DNA from: an uncultured Lachnospiraceae bacterium
GTDB taxonomy: Bacteria > Bacillota > Clostridia > Lachnospirales > Lachnospiraceae
Assembly (NCBI GenBank): GCA_947167155.1
Contig: CAMVHB010000010.1
Location: 1-55,331 of the forward strand
Reading direction: 5' to 3'
DNA length: 55,331 nt
Made by a program: the position numbers and the translations under genes. The notes beneath the pieces are model-generated. The model saw only the letters and a program-made list of their open reading frames with translations. It was not told where the DNA came from and made no database searches. The stretch's first letter is position 1. Every line of letters begins with the position of its first letter. Positions 1-7,933 of the stretch are shown here, in pieces.

Positions 1-554
1 TTTCAAAACCGATAGCACTGAAGGCGCTTGAGGAAAAGCTGTTAAAATATCTTCCAAAAGAAATGCTGAACGGATCGGCTGCTTCGGAAGATGTCAGACC
101 GCCTGAAAATCCCGCTTTAGATGAAGAATTTCTTGAATTTGCCCCCAACGAGGATGATTTGGGCGATGAGCCTGAAAAAGAAATCGACGCTTCGCTTTCA
201 GAATTGCGGGAAAAAGGTCTTCATGTGGATGAAGGCATTGCTTTTGCGGCGGGGGATTCGGATTTCTATATCGAAATACTCAATGATTTTTGCAGTAAGC
301 ATAGAGAGAGGTCAGAGGAGCTTCAGCGATTCTTTGAGGCGGGTGAGATAAATGATTACGGGATACTCATTCATGCTCTCAAAAGCAATGCCAGGATGAT
401 CGGAGCGGATGAGCTCAGCGCATTGGCAGCAAAGCTTGAGAATGCTGCCTCGGAAGGCAGGAGTGAAGAAATAAATTCAGACCATCCAAAATTTATGGAC
501 AGGTATAGATCTACTGTCGAACTTATCAAAGAGGCGCTGAAGCTTGAAAAATGA
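1..554 (+). CDS. Receiver-Hpt signalling protein, C-terminal part (5' end outside window)
   Basis: The frame is open from the first bases. It begins with S-K-P-I followed by a leucine-rich helix ending KYLP, which is the usual end of a response-regulator receiver domain (the conserved Lys-Pro pair). An acidic linker follows, then a histidine phosphotransfer (Hpt) domain. The motif HALKSNARMIGA gives the phospho-accepting histidine, and the helix DELSALAAKLENAA follows it. The protein is therefore the tail of a hybrid sensor kinase or of a receiver-Hpt protein acting in a multistep phosphorelay. Where the kinase core lies, and what is sensed, cannot be seen. An internal ATG at 63 opens the same frame but has no good ribosome-binding site, so I do not take it as the start. 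The gene ends just before the 42-bp repeat array. Confidence 0.85.
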   Translation, partial: SKPIALKALEEKLLKYLPKEMLNGSAASEDVRPPENPALDEEFLEFAPNEDDLGDEPEKEIDASLSELREKGLHVDEGIAFAAGDSDFYIEILNDFCSKHRERSEELQRFFEAGEINDYGILIHALKSNARMIGADELSALAAKLENAASEGRSEEINSDHPKFMDRYRSTVELIKEALKLEK

Positions 555-580
555 ATGCCCCCAGAAAATGACCCCAGGAA

Positions 581-706
581 ATGGCCCCAGGGGACGGAGT
601 CAAGGGACCATTTTGGAAAAAAATGACCCCAGGGGACGGAGTCAAGGGACCATTTTGGAAAAAAATGACCCCAGGGGACGGAGTTAAGGGATCATTTTGG
701 AACAAA
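581..706. repeat. Three tandem 42-bp units of a GGGGACGG-type intergenic repeat
   Basis: Three near-identical units start at 581, 623 and 665, and a shorter degenerate piece precedes them at about 561-580. Each contains CCAGGGGACGGAGTCAAGGG and then CCATTTTGG and an A-tract. The same 24-bp core occurs once, inverted and without mismatch, at 1692-1715. This looks like a dispersed REP-type intergenic element rather than coding sequence. Part of the motif (GGGGACG) recurs in hairpins at 711-746, 24676-24706 and 25246-25268. Confidence 0.8.
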
Positions 707-710
707 AAAT

Positions 711-757
711 AATGGGGACGGCGTGATCACTTCTGCCGTCCCCATTTTGTTTGATTT
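711..757. terminator. Terminator between convergent genes
   Basis: A perfect 12-bp inverted repeat (AATGGGGACGGC at 711-722, GCCGTCCCCATT at 735-746) encloses a 12-nt loop. It is followed on the plus strand by a T-rich run and preceded by an A-rich run. It lies between the converging signalling gene and the 73-residue minus-strand gene, so it can stop transcripts from both sides. Its arm shares the GGGGACGG core of the neighbouring repeat. Confidence 0.8.
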
Positions 758-760
758 TTT

Positions 761-982
761 TCAGCCCAGCATCCCCGTGATCTTTCCTACTGCATCAGCA
801 ACGCCGCCGGCGGGAAGCTTGTCCTTGATCTGGTCGGCGATATTCTTGATATCATCCGCCGAAAAATTTTCTCCGACAAGGCTCTTCACCGTACCGATAG
901 GATCGCCCTTGAACTTCGAGAGAAGATCGGGGTCTCCGGTAAACTTTGCAACGAGCTTTGCAACTTCAGCTTTGATGTCCAT
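761..982 (-). CDS. Small conserved-type protein of unknown function (73 aa)
   Basis: The 73-residue product has no membrane segment and no cysteine. Its start is well supported: an AGGAGG lies eight bases before the ATG on the minus strand. The sequence looks helical, with a DPDLLSKFKGDP segment, then SADDIKNIADQIKDKL, and ends with a glycine-containing tail after a Gly-Gly pair. It resembles by eye the short DP-containing helical proteins often annotated as hypothetical in Lachnospiraceae; I know no function for them. A bacteriocin precursor with a Gly-Gly leader is a weak alternative, because no transporter or modification gene is nearby. It follows the PAS gene by 39 bp on the same strand and is probably cotranscribed with it. 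Confidence 0.7.
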   Translation of the reverse strand: MDIKAEVAKLVAKFTGDPDLLSKFKGDPIGTVKSLVGENFSADDIKNIADQIKDKLPAGGVADAVGKITGMLG

Positions 983-1021
983 TTTTTCATCCTCCTTTGA
1001 AAATCAGTGTTTAATAGTATT

Positions 1022-1591
1022 TTACTTCATATTTTTGATCTCATCTATCGCCGCCTTTGCGTCCTCGCTCAGCGAAGCTCCCTCAAGCGACGAAACAAGC
1101 TTATCAGCAGCTGCTTCGAGATGCTCATATTTTTCTCTCGAGATCAGCTCGGTCTTTTGCTTTGTGATATCAGAGATGAAAACATAATAAAGATCGCCGT
1201 ACTCCGGACTGTATCCGAAATGCCCGTAATCATCCACCCAGCGGATCTCCCCGTCCTTCCTTATGATGCGGTACTCAACGTGGTCAAAGCTGTCGCCTTC
1301 GTCCGAGTCGATCTGTGAATCGATGGAGCCCTGGATCAGATGGAAGTCGTCGGGATGCACCATTCCATTGAAGGTAAAGCCCGTGAGTTCCTTGAATTCG
1401 TCGATGTCCTTGCAGCCGTAGATATCGCATACTCGCTGGTTTGCGTATATCAGTTCCCTTTTCTCATCCTCTTTGTAAATGAAAAAACCTCCGGGAATAA
1501 CGCTCGACATCTGCCATACCACGGGCAGTGTGTATTTTGTGAGTGAAAAATCGTCAGAATAGCGCTCCCTGCGCGAAGTGTTTGCAGCCAA
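1022..1591 (-). CDS. Stand-alone PAS domain protein
   Basis: The 189-residue product contains one PAS fold of the PAS_3 type. A segment near residue 35 (GGFFIYKEDEKRELIYANQ) begins the domain, VHPDDF lies mid-domain, and the RKDGEIRWVDD and YVFISDITKQK motifs mark the PAC strands. A helical C-terminus of about 40 residues follows. There is no kinase, GGDEF, EAL or HTH output domain, so it is probably a sensory partner protein or a truncated sensor. The TTG start at 1591 is preceded by GGGAGGA at a good distance. It is read divergently from cysE, with overlapping promoters between them, and probably forms a two-gene unit with the 73-residue gene. The ligand and partner are unknown. Confidence 0.8.
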   Translation of the reverse strand: MAANTSRRERYSDDFSLTKYTLPVVWQMSSVIPGGFFIYKEDEKRELIYANQRVCDIYGCKDIDEFKELTGFTFNGMVHPDDFHLIQGSIDSQIDSDEGDSFDHVEYRIIRKDGEIRWVDDYGHFGYSPEYGDLYYVFISDITKQKTELISREKYEHLEAAADKLVSSLEGASLSEDAKAAIDEIKNMK

Positions 1592-1634
1592 CTCTTATCC
1601 TCCCTTCATCTGTGGCACAAAACCGCCTTTCCCG

Positions 1635-1663
1635 ATTATACACTATCCCGACGACTTGCGGAA
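1635..1663 (-). promoter_or_regulatory. Probable sigma-A promoter of the PAS gene
   Basis: On the minus strand a consensus TATAAT (plus-strand 1635-1640) lies 17 bp from a weak -35, TTCCGC (1658-1663). It overlaps the divergent cysE promoter, so the two transcription units could compete for polymerase. Confidence 0.45.
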
Positions 1664-1684
1664 GACGGCAGGCTATTTTATAAT
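1656..1684 (+). promoter_or_regulatory. Probable sigma-A promoter of the cysE-yitT-murE run
   Basis: TTGCGG at 1656-1661 and TATAAT at 1679-1684 are separated by 17 bp. A transcript from here would have a leader of roughly 220 nt that contains the REP-like core at 1692-1715 and the whole 15-bp tandem repeat. Confidence 0.6.
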
Positions 1685-1710
1685 AGCAAAGTGGTCCCTT
1701 GACTCCGTCC

Positions 1711-1874
1711 CCTGGGACCAAAAAACCTAGGACCAAAAAACCCGGGACCAAAAAACCCGGGACCAAAAAACCTAGGACCAAAAAACCTGGGACCAAAAAA
1801 CCCGGGACCAAAAAACCCGAGACCAAAAACCCGGGACCAAAAAACCCGGGACCAAAAAAACCGGGACCAAAAAA
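1711..1874 (+). repeat. 15-bp tandem repeat, eleven units, in the cysE leader
   Basis: Eleven head-to-tail copies of a 15-bp unit (CCCGGGACCAAAAAA with CCTAGG and CCTGGG variants) run without spacers. Two copies are 14 bp and one is 16 bp, all changed in the A-tract, which is the pattern left by strand slippage. The array grows directly out of the last bases of the inverted REP-like core at 1692-1715. It is not a CRISPR array because there are no spacers. In RNA the GGGACC and GGUCCC-like words could pair. Confidence 0.9.
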
Positions 1875-1910
1875 CCGGGACTTAAAACCCACACTGAAAG
1901 GCCATTCAAA

Positions 1911-2909
1911 ATGTCAGAAGAATCAAAAACAAACAATCCGCTTTCGGATTGCGGCTGCGAGAGCAAAAGAGTAGTCCAGTCCGAATATGACAGAAATATG
2001 GAGGTCGACCTTCTCGTAAAGCGCATTCTCAAGGATTACGAGGGCGAGCGCGACATTGACAAGACCGACTTTTACGACCGGCCCGGCCGCGAAGCCGTCC
2101 ACAATATCACGGACAACCTCATCAGAATTGTATTTCCGGGCTTCTACCGCGACAAGACCTTCAAGAGTTACAATGCCTACGGTAATCTGACGGTCCTGAT
2201 CGAAGATGTCATTTACAATCTCTCAAAGCAGATCGCAAAGGTAATGAAATACATAAGCGACGGGAAGGATCTCGACGAAAAGATGCTTCAAAGTCAGGCT
2301 CACTGCATGGCAGTGACCTTCTGCAACCGCATCCCGAATGTGCGGGCGGTCTTGAATACCGACCTTGAAGCCACCTACGACGGCGATCCCGCGGCCTACA
2401 ACAAGGATGAGATCGTGTTGTCCTACCCGGGTCTTCTCGCGACCACCGTGAACCGCCTCGCGCACGAGCTCTTTCTTCTCAAGATCCCGCTCATCCCGAG
2501 GATAATGACCGAGTACGCCCATTCCCGCACCGGCATTGACATCCATCCGGCGGCCACGATCGGCTCTTATTTCTTCATCGACCACGGAACGGGCATAGTT
2601 GTCGGCTCGACCACGGAGATCGGAAACCACGTGAAGATATATCAGGGTGTGACGCTCGGCGCACTTTCGACTTCTGAAGGCCACGCACTCCACGGGATCA
2701 AGCGTCATCCCACTATCAAAGATAATGTCACAATATACTCCGGCGCTTCCATCCTCGGCGGCGATACGGTGATAGGCGAAAATTCCGTCATCGGTTCAAA
2801 TGTCTTCATTACGCATTCGATCCCTCCGGATACCCGCGTTACCATCAAAAATCAGGAGCAGACCTACCGCGCGAAGGACGGCTCCATGATATTCAGGGAC
2901 AACAAATGA
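1911..2909 (+). CDS. cysE: Serine O-acetyltransferase
   Basis: The product (332 aa) makes O-acetylserine from L-serine and acetyl-CoA, the first step of cysteine synthesis, in the cytosol. The N-terminal half is the helical domain typical of the longer SAT type. The C-terminal half is a left-handed beta-helix built from hexapeptide repeats: HPAATIGSYFFIDHGTG (catalytic His/Asp region), VVGSTTEIGNHVKIYQG, then HPTIKDNVTIYSGASILGG. The ATG at 1911 has GAAAGG ten bases before it. It is longer at the N-terminus than the E. coli enzyme. yitT starts one base after its stop codon, which suggests one mRNA. Family assignment is firm; the physiological partner (CysK) is not in the window. Confidence 0.92.
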   Translation: MSEESKTNNPLSDCGCESKRVVQSEYDRNMEVDLLVKRILKDYEGERDIDKTDFYDRPGREAVHNITDNLIRIVFPGFYRDKTFKSYNAYGNLTVLIEDVIYNLSKQIAKVMKYISDGKDLDEKMLQSQAHCMAVTFCNRIPNVRAVLNTDLEATYDGDPAAYNKDEIVLSYPGLLATTVNRLAHELFLLKIPLIPRIMTEYAHSRTGIDIHPAATIGSYFFIDHGTGIVVGSTTEIGNHVKIYQGVTLGALSTSEGHALHGIKRHPTIKDNVTIYSGASILGGDTVIGENSVIGSNVFITHSIPPDTRVTIKNQEQTYRAKDGSMIFRDNK

Positions 2910-2910
2910 A

Positions 2911-3810
2911 ATGACTCCCGAAAAAAAACGCCTTATCACAAAGCTCCGCTTAAAGGATGCATTGATAATAATCCTTGGCTCGACCCTTCTCACGATCGCT
3001 GTCAAGTATATCCTGGACCCCTCCGGGCTCGTGACAGGAGGAGTTTCCGGTCTTGCCATTATCGTAAAGAGCCTATCCGGACAGTATCTTTCACTTGAGA
3101 TCCCGCTCTGGGTCACAAACGTGGCGCTGAATGTCCCGATATTTCTTTACGCCTGGGCAAAGGACGGGGCGCGCTCCCTCGTCCGGACAGGGCTCGCCTT
3201 TGTAGTAAACTCGATAGAGCTTTGGATCTTTCCCGATTATCAGCTTTTCCCGATCGACAATCTCTTCCTGGTCTCGCTCTTCGGCGGCCTTTTGTTCGGG
3301 CTCTCATCCGGGATCCTTCTTTCCGTGCGCGCGACGAGCGGCGGCACAGACCTTCTTGGAAAGGCGCTCCACAGGACCTTCCGGAGCGTCTCGGTCGGAA
3401 CCCTCATTCAGGTCCTCGACGGGATAGTCGTAGTCCTGGGCTTCCTTACCTTCGGTCTTGAGAAGTCGCTCTATGCCCTGTTTTCGATATTTATAATGGG
3501 GCGGCTCACGGACCTCGTGGTAGACACCGGAAAGAAAGCCAAGATGTGCATGATCTTTTCGGAGTCCCTGAACGACATCGCGGATTCGATAATCAATGAC
3601 CTTAACCGGGGCTGCACGTCGCTTCACGCGACAGGCATGTATTCGGGGAAGGACAAAAATGTCCTCCTCTGCGTCTGCTCAAAGAACGACCTTCCGCTCG
3701 TAAAGGACATTGTGAAGCTGCACGACCCGAAGGCCTTTTTCATTATCTCAAATATCAGTGAGGCAATGGGAGAGGGCTTCTCCTCACTTAAAAACGGTAA
3801 CGCCCTCTGA
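2911..3810 (+). CDS. YitT family membrane protein (DUF161/DUF2179)
   Basis: The product (299 aa) has five to six hydrophobic segments in the first about 200 residues, including IIILGSTLLTIAVKYIL and LFGGLLFGLSSGILL, with the conserved ATSGGTDLLG motif of the YitT family. A soluble C-terminal DUF2179 domain of about 80 residues follows. Members are predicted inner-membrane proteins of unknown transport or sensory role. It begins one base after cysE and is followed after 19 bp by murE, so the three are probably cotranscribed. The ATG at 2911 lies close to the cysE stop and has little room for its own ribosome-binding site, so translational coupling is likely. Confidence 0.88.
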   Translation: MTPEKKRLITKLRLKDALIIILGSTLLTIAVKYILDPSGLVTGGVSGLAIIVKSLSGQYLSLEIPLWVTNVALNVPIFLYAWAKDGARSLVRTGLAFVVNSIELWIFPDYQLFPIDNLFLVSLFGGLLFGLSSGILLSVRATSGGTDLLGKALHRTFRSVSVGTLIQVLDGIVVVLGFLTFGLEKSLYALFSIFIMGRLTDLVVDTGKKAKMCMIFSESLNDIADSIINDLNRGCTSLHATGMYSGKDKNVLLCVCSKNDLPLVKDIVKLHDPKAFFIISNISEAMGEGFSSLKNGNAL

Positions 3811-3829
3811 TCTTAGAAAGGACCATCCT

Positions 3830-5311
3830 ATGAAACCATTATCCACCCTCCTTACCGGCATCGACTACCGCATTCTCCAGGGCAGCCTTGACATGATAGA
3901 GAAGACAGATATCACCGCCCTTATCTCTGATTCCCGCAAAGCCACAGAGGGCGCGCTTTTTGTCTGCATCAGGGGCGCAAATAGTGACGGTCACTCCTTT
4001 GCCGCAGCAGTTGCGGATGTCGGCGCGAAATGTCTCATCGTCGAGGAGCCCGTTGATGTCAGGTCCGACTGCATCGTGCTGAAAGTAAACAATTCAAGGA
4101 ACGCCCTCGCCCTCCTTTCCGCTTCCTGGTTCGACCATCCTGACCGGGATGTAAAGGTAGTAGGCATCACGGGCACGAAGGGCAAGACCACGACCACCTA
4201 CATGATCAAGAATATCCTTGAAAACGCCGGAAAAAAGGTGGGGCTTATCGGAACGATCGAGACCATAATCGGCGACGAACACATCCCCTCAAAAAATACG
4301 ACGCCCGAATCCTATGTCGTATTTGATTATCTTTCAAGGATGAGAGATGCCGGGATCGGAATCTGCGTAATGGAGGTAAGCTCCCAGGGCCTCATGCTTT
4401 CAAGGGTTGACGGCATTGATTTTGAGATCGGGATATTTACAAATATCTCCCCGGACCACATCGGAAAGAACGAGCACAAGGATTTCGATGATTATCTTCA
4501 CTGCAAGAGTCTTCTCTTTACGAAGTGCAAAAAGGGCATCATAAATAATGACGATATCCACAAAACCGACATCATCAGGGACGCAACCTGCGAGATCGAG
4601 ACCTTCGGGTTTTCGGGCGGCTGCGACTACCGCGCGACGGATCTCTCATTCGAAAACGAAAACGGCGCGCTTTCGATCAGATTCCATGTATCGGGGAAAT
4701 GCGATCTTGACTGCACGGTCTCAATGCCCGGCCGCTTTTCCGCAATGAATTCGCTTGCCGCAATAGCGGTCTGCAGGCACTTCAATGCATCCGAAGGCGA
4801 CATCAAAAAAGCCCTTCAAAGTACAAAAGTGAAGGGCAGGATCGAAAGCTTCCCTCTCCCTGAAAAATACAACTGCACAGTACTTATTGACTATGCCCAC
4901 AACGCTGTGAGCCTTGAAAGCCTGCTTGAAACCTTGAAGGAATATCAGCCGAAACGCATAGTCACGCTCTTTGGCTGCGGCGGCAACAGGGCGGCAGAGC
5001 GCCGATACGAAATGGGCGAGGTAAGCGGCCGCCTTTCCGACTTTACGATAATCACGAGCGACAATCCCCGCTTCGAGGATCCGCTTCAGATAATGAAGGA
5101 CATTGAAACCGGGATCAAAAAGACGACCGGCGAATATACAATGATCGAAGACCGCTTTTTGGCGATCAAATACGCCCTTTCAAATTCAAAGGATGGCGAT
5201 GTCATAGTCCTTGCCGGAAAAGGGCATGAGGACTATCAGGAGATCAAAGGAAAGAAATATCCTATGGATGAGAGAGAGCTTCTTTCCCGCGCACTGGAGG
5301 AGCTTTCCTGA
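3830..5311 (+). CDS. murE: UDP-MurNAc-tripeptide synthetase (meso-DAP adding)
   Basis: This cytosolic Mur ligase (493 aa) adds meso-diaminopimelate to UDP-MurNAc-L-Ala-D-Glu using ATP. The ATP-binding loop GTKGKT is at residues 115-120, YAHN near 355, and GKGHE near 463. DNPR at 411-414 is the motif that marks DAP-specific rather than lysine-specific enzymes. The start at 3830 is chosen because AGAAAGGA lies just before it; the frame is open further upstream into yitT but without a better signal. The DAP specificity agrees with dapF at 29984 and indicates a DAP-type peptidoglycan. Confidence 0.95.
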   Translation: MKPLSTLLTGIDYRILQGSLDMIEKTDITALISDSRKATEGALFVCIRGANSDGHSFAAAVADVGAKCLIVEEPVDVRSDCIVLKVNNSRNALALLSASWFDHPDRDVKVVGITGTKGKTTTTYMIKNILENAGKKVGLIGTIETIIGDEHIPSKNTTPESYVVFDYLSRMRDAGIGICVMEVSSQGLMLSRVDGIDFEIGIFTNISPDHIGKNEHKDFDDYLHCKSLLFTKCKKGIINNDDIHKTDIIRDATCEIETFGFSGGCDYRATDLSFENENGALSIRFHVSGKCDLDCTVSMPGRFSAMNSLAAIAVCRHFNASEGDIKKALQSTKVKGRIESFPLPEKYNCTVLIDYAHNAVSLESLLETLKEYQPKRIVTLFGCGGNRAAERRYEMGEVSGRLSDFTIITSDNPRFEDPLQIMKDIETGIKKTTGEYTMIEDRFLAIKYALSNSKDGDVIVLAGKGHEDYQEIKGKKYPMDERELLSRALEELS

Positions 5312-5313
5312 AA

Positions 5314-7332
5314 TTGGGCAATTTTGCAGATATTATAATCGATCGAAATTCAAAGAGCCTTGACCATACCTTTCAATACTCTGTCCCTGACGACCTGCTT
5401 CCCCTTATCTCTCCGGGAACGCAGGTTGTAGTTCCTTTTGGGCAAAGAGAAATAAATGGGATCGTTGTATCTCTTTCCGATTCACCCAAAATTGACGAGA
5501 GCAAGCTGAAAGACATCAAGGAAGTCCCCGGGAAACAAAAAAAGATAATGGGCGATCTTCTTACACTTTCATCCTGGATGAAGGATCATTATGCCTGCAC
5601 CTTGAATCAGGCGCTTCGGACCTGTCTTCCCGTAAAGGAAAAGACAAAGCGGCGGCAAAAAAAAGCCCCGGAGCAGGAGAGCGCAGCAAAGGAGCCTGAA
5701 ATACCAAATATCGAACCAACCCTCTCAGACGCCCAGCAGACTGCCCTTGACACTTTCAAAACCGCTTATGACAATGGCGATCGAAAGCCCTTCCTTCTAT
5801 ACGGCGTGACAGGTTCCGGCAAGACCGAGGTCTATATCAGGATGATAGAGCACGTGCTTTCAATGGGAAAGCAGGCTATCGTCCTGATTCCCGAGATATC
5901 TCTTACTTATCAGACGGTGTCCCGCTTTTATTCCCGGTTTTTGGACAAGGTCGCAGTCATACATTCAAGGCTTTCAAAGGGCGAGAGGTCATATTATTTT
6001 GAAAAGGCGGAGAAGGGAGAAGTCGCAGTAATGGTGGGACCCAGGAGCGCCCTTTTTACGCCATTTCCCGATCTTGGATTGATAATAATAGACGAAGAGC
6101 AGGAGACCTCATACAAGAGCGAAAATGCCCCAAAGTACCACGCACGCGAGGTCGCATATGAAAGAGCAAAAATTACCGATTCCGCTCTCGTCTTTGGTTC
6201 CGCAACTCCTTCGCTTGAAGTATTTGAAGAAGTGAAAAAAGGAAATATCACCCTCCTTTCGCTTCCAAACAGGATCAATGACCGCAGAATGGCGCATACC
6301 GTGATAGTCGATATGCGCTCAGAACTTAAGCGCGGCAATATGTCTATGCTCTCAAAGCAGCTTTCAGACGCCCTGACAGAGACTCTTCAAAAAAAAGAGC
6401 AGGCCATGCTGTTTTTGAACCGCCGGGGGCTCATGGGCTTCATAAGTTGCCGCTCCTGCGGCCATGTGATAAAATGTCCCCATTGCGACGTTTCGCTGAC
6501 ATTGCACAGGGACAAAAGGCTCCATTGTCATTATTGCGGTTATTCAACCGACAATGTTGACAAGTGCCCGAAGTGCGGTTCAAAATACATAGGCTCCTTC
6601 AAGCCCGGGACTGAGAAGGTCGAGGCCTTTCTTAAGAAAAAATATGAAAATGCGCGTGTCCTTCGTATGGATCACGACACGACCCGCGAAAAGGATTCCT
6701 ACGAAAAGCTCCTTTCAGCCTTTGCAGCCGGGGAAGCGGACATCCTGATCGGGACGCAGATGATAGTGAAAGGACATGATTTCCCAAATGTCACATTGAT
6801 GGGAATACTGGCAGCAGACATGTCACTCAATGCCCTTGATTTTCGGAGCGCGGAGCGTACCTTTGATCTCATCACCCAGGCTGCCGGACGCTCGGGCCGG
6901 GGCGAAAAGGAAGGCGTCGTCTTCATCCAGACCTACCGCCCGGACAGCTATGCGATCACGAGTGCCGCAGCGCAGGACTATGAAGCGTTTGAAAAAGAGG
7001 AAGCCGCGTATCGAAGATTAATGAGCTACCCGCCTTTTTCCCACATGCTCCTTTTGCAGTTCATCGGGCGAAAAAAGGAAAAGCTCATGGAAGCCGCGGA
7101 ATTTACATTTTCGATCATCAGGGAAAATGACCCCGGGCTTTTTCTTATGCAGCCCAGGGATGCCGGGATATCAAAGATAGATGACGAATACAGGATGGCG
7201 GTGACAGCAAAGGACGATGACAGGGGGCGCCTTGAAAACGCGGCAGCGCTTGTTTCAAATGCCCTCCTTACGGAAAAGGTCTTTTCGCAGACGGAAATAT
7301 TTTTTGATTTTGATCCCGTTCGCGGGTTCTGA
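5314..7332 (+). CDS. priA: Primosomal protein N', replication-restart helicase
   Basis: PriA (672 aa) is a 3'-5' superfamily 2 helicase that reloads the replisome at stalled forks. The N-terminal DNA-binding domain is followed by Walker A GVTGSGKT (residues 164-171), the DEEQET box (DEEH type), and a zinc region with eight cysteines (CRSCG, CPHC, CHYC, CPKC) around 375-425. The AAGRSGRG helicase motif VI comes after this. The TTG start at 5314 has GGAGGAG about eleven bases upstream, inside the end of murE. It is the first gene of the conserved priA-def-fmt-rsmB-rlmN-prpC-prkC-rsgA-rpe order known from Bacillus and many Clostridia. Confidence 0.95.
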   Translation: MGNFADIIIDRNSKSLDHTFQYSVPDDLLPLISPGTQVVVPFGQREINGIVVSLSDSPKIDESKLKDIKEVPGKQKKIMGDLLTLSSWMKDHYACTLNQALRTCLPVKEKTKRRQKKAPEQESAAKEPEIPNIEPTLSDAQQTALDTFKTAYDNGDRKPFLLYGVTGSGKTEVYIRMIEHVLSMGKQAIVLIPEISLTYQTVSRFYSRFLDKVAVIHSRLSKGERSYYFEKAEKGEVAVMVGPRSALFTPFPDLGLIIIDEEQETSYKSENAPKYHAREVAYERAKITDSALVFGSATPSLEVFEEVKKGNITLLSLPNRINDRRMAHTVIVDMRSELKRGNMSMLSKQLSDALTETLQKKEQAMLFLNRRGLMGFISCRSCGHVIKCPHCDVSLTLHRDKRLHCHYCGYSTDNVDKCPKCGSKYIGSFKPGTEKVEAFLKKKYENARVLRMDHDTTREKDSYEKLLSAFAAGEADILIGTQMIVKGHDFPNVTLMGILAADMSLNALDFRSAERTFDLITQAAGRSGRGEKEGVVFIQTYRPDSYAITSAAAQDYEAFEKEEAAYRRLMSYPPFSHMLLLQFIGRKKEKLMEAAEFTFSIIRENDPGLFLMQPRDAGISKIDDEYRMAVTAKDDDRGRLENAAALVSNALLTEKVFSQTEIFFDFDPVRGF

Positions 7333-7340
7333 AAAACAAC

Positions 7341-7388
7341 GCGGATCAAAAAAAAACCGCCTCACAGAGCGCGGATTAAAAAAAAACA
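7341..7388 (+). repeat. Short direct repeat with A9 tracts between priA and def
   Basis: GCGGATCAAAAAAAAACC (7341) and GCGGATTAAAAAAAAACA (7371) are two copies 30 bp apart. They fill most of the 73-bp gap between priA and def. The A-tracts are slippage-prone; no terminator structure is evident, so transcription probably continues. Confidence 0.7.
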
Positions 7389-7405
7389 GAAAGTCAGGTT
7401 AATTT

Positions 7406-7933
7406 ATGGCACTCAGGGAAATCAGGCTCGAGGGCGACCCCGTGCTCACAAAGGAATGCAGACCGGTTAAGGCTATTACCGAAAGGCAGAAGATCCTTAT
7501 CGAGGATATGCTCGAAACCATGTATGATGCCGACGGGGTCGGCCTTGCGGCACCCCAGGTCGGCGTTCTTCGTCGTATATGCGTGGTGGATGTCGGAGAC
7601 GAGCACGGTCCCTACATTCTCATCAATCCGAAGATAATATCAAAAGAGGGTGAGCAGACAGGGCAGGAAGGCTGCCTCTCCGTGCCCGGCAAGGCAGGGA
7701 CTGTGACGCGTCCCATGAAAGTCACTGTTGAAGCGCAGGACCTTGATATGAATGTGCAGACTTACGAAGGAGAAGGACTTCTCGCCCGCGCCTTCTGTCA
7801 CGAGATAGACCATCTCGACGGTCACATGTATACGGAGATCGCGGAGGGACCTTTGTATGAAGTAGGACCCGAAGAGGAGGACGAGGATAGCGAAGAGAAC
7901 GTTGCAAACGAGGAAAACGGAGACGCATTATGA
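7406..7933 (+). CDS. def: Peptide deformylase
   Basis: This enzyme (175 aa) removes the formyl group from the N-terminal methionine of new proteins. The three family motifs are present: GVGLAAPQVG (44-53), EGCLSVPG with metal ligand Cys90, and HEIDH with His132 and His136. The C-terminal 25 residues are an acidic tail beyond the usual core. The ATG at 7406 has only a weak AGGT upstream. The gene overlaps fmt by four bases (ATGA), and the two enzymes act at opposite ends of the same formylation cycle. Confidence 0.96.
   Translation: MALREIRLEGDPVLTKECRPVKAITERQKILIEDMLETMYDADGVGLAAPQVGVLRRICVVDVGDEHGPYILINPKIISKEGEQTGQEGCLSVPGKAGTVTRPMKVTVEAQDLDMNVQTYEGEGLLARAFCHEIDHLDGHMYTEIAEGPLYEVGPEEEDEDSEENVANEENGDAL

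Noticed and set aside
1711-1874. CRISPR-like array
   Set aside because: Units are only 15 bp and contiguous, with no spacers and no cas genes anywhere in the window.
1699-1974. A plus-strand frame encoding Lys-Lys-Pro-Gly-Thr repeats
   Set aside because: It is only the translation of the 15-bp tandem repeat, starts with TTG without a ribosome-binding site and runs into the cysE start.
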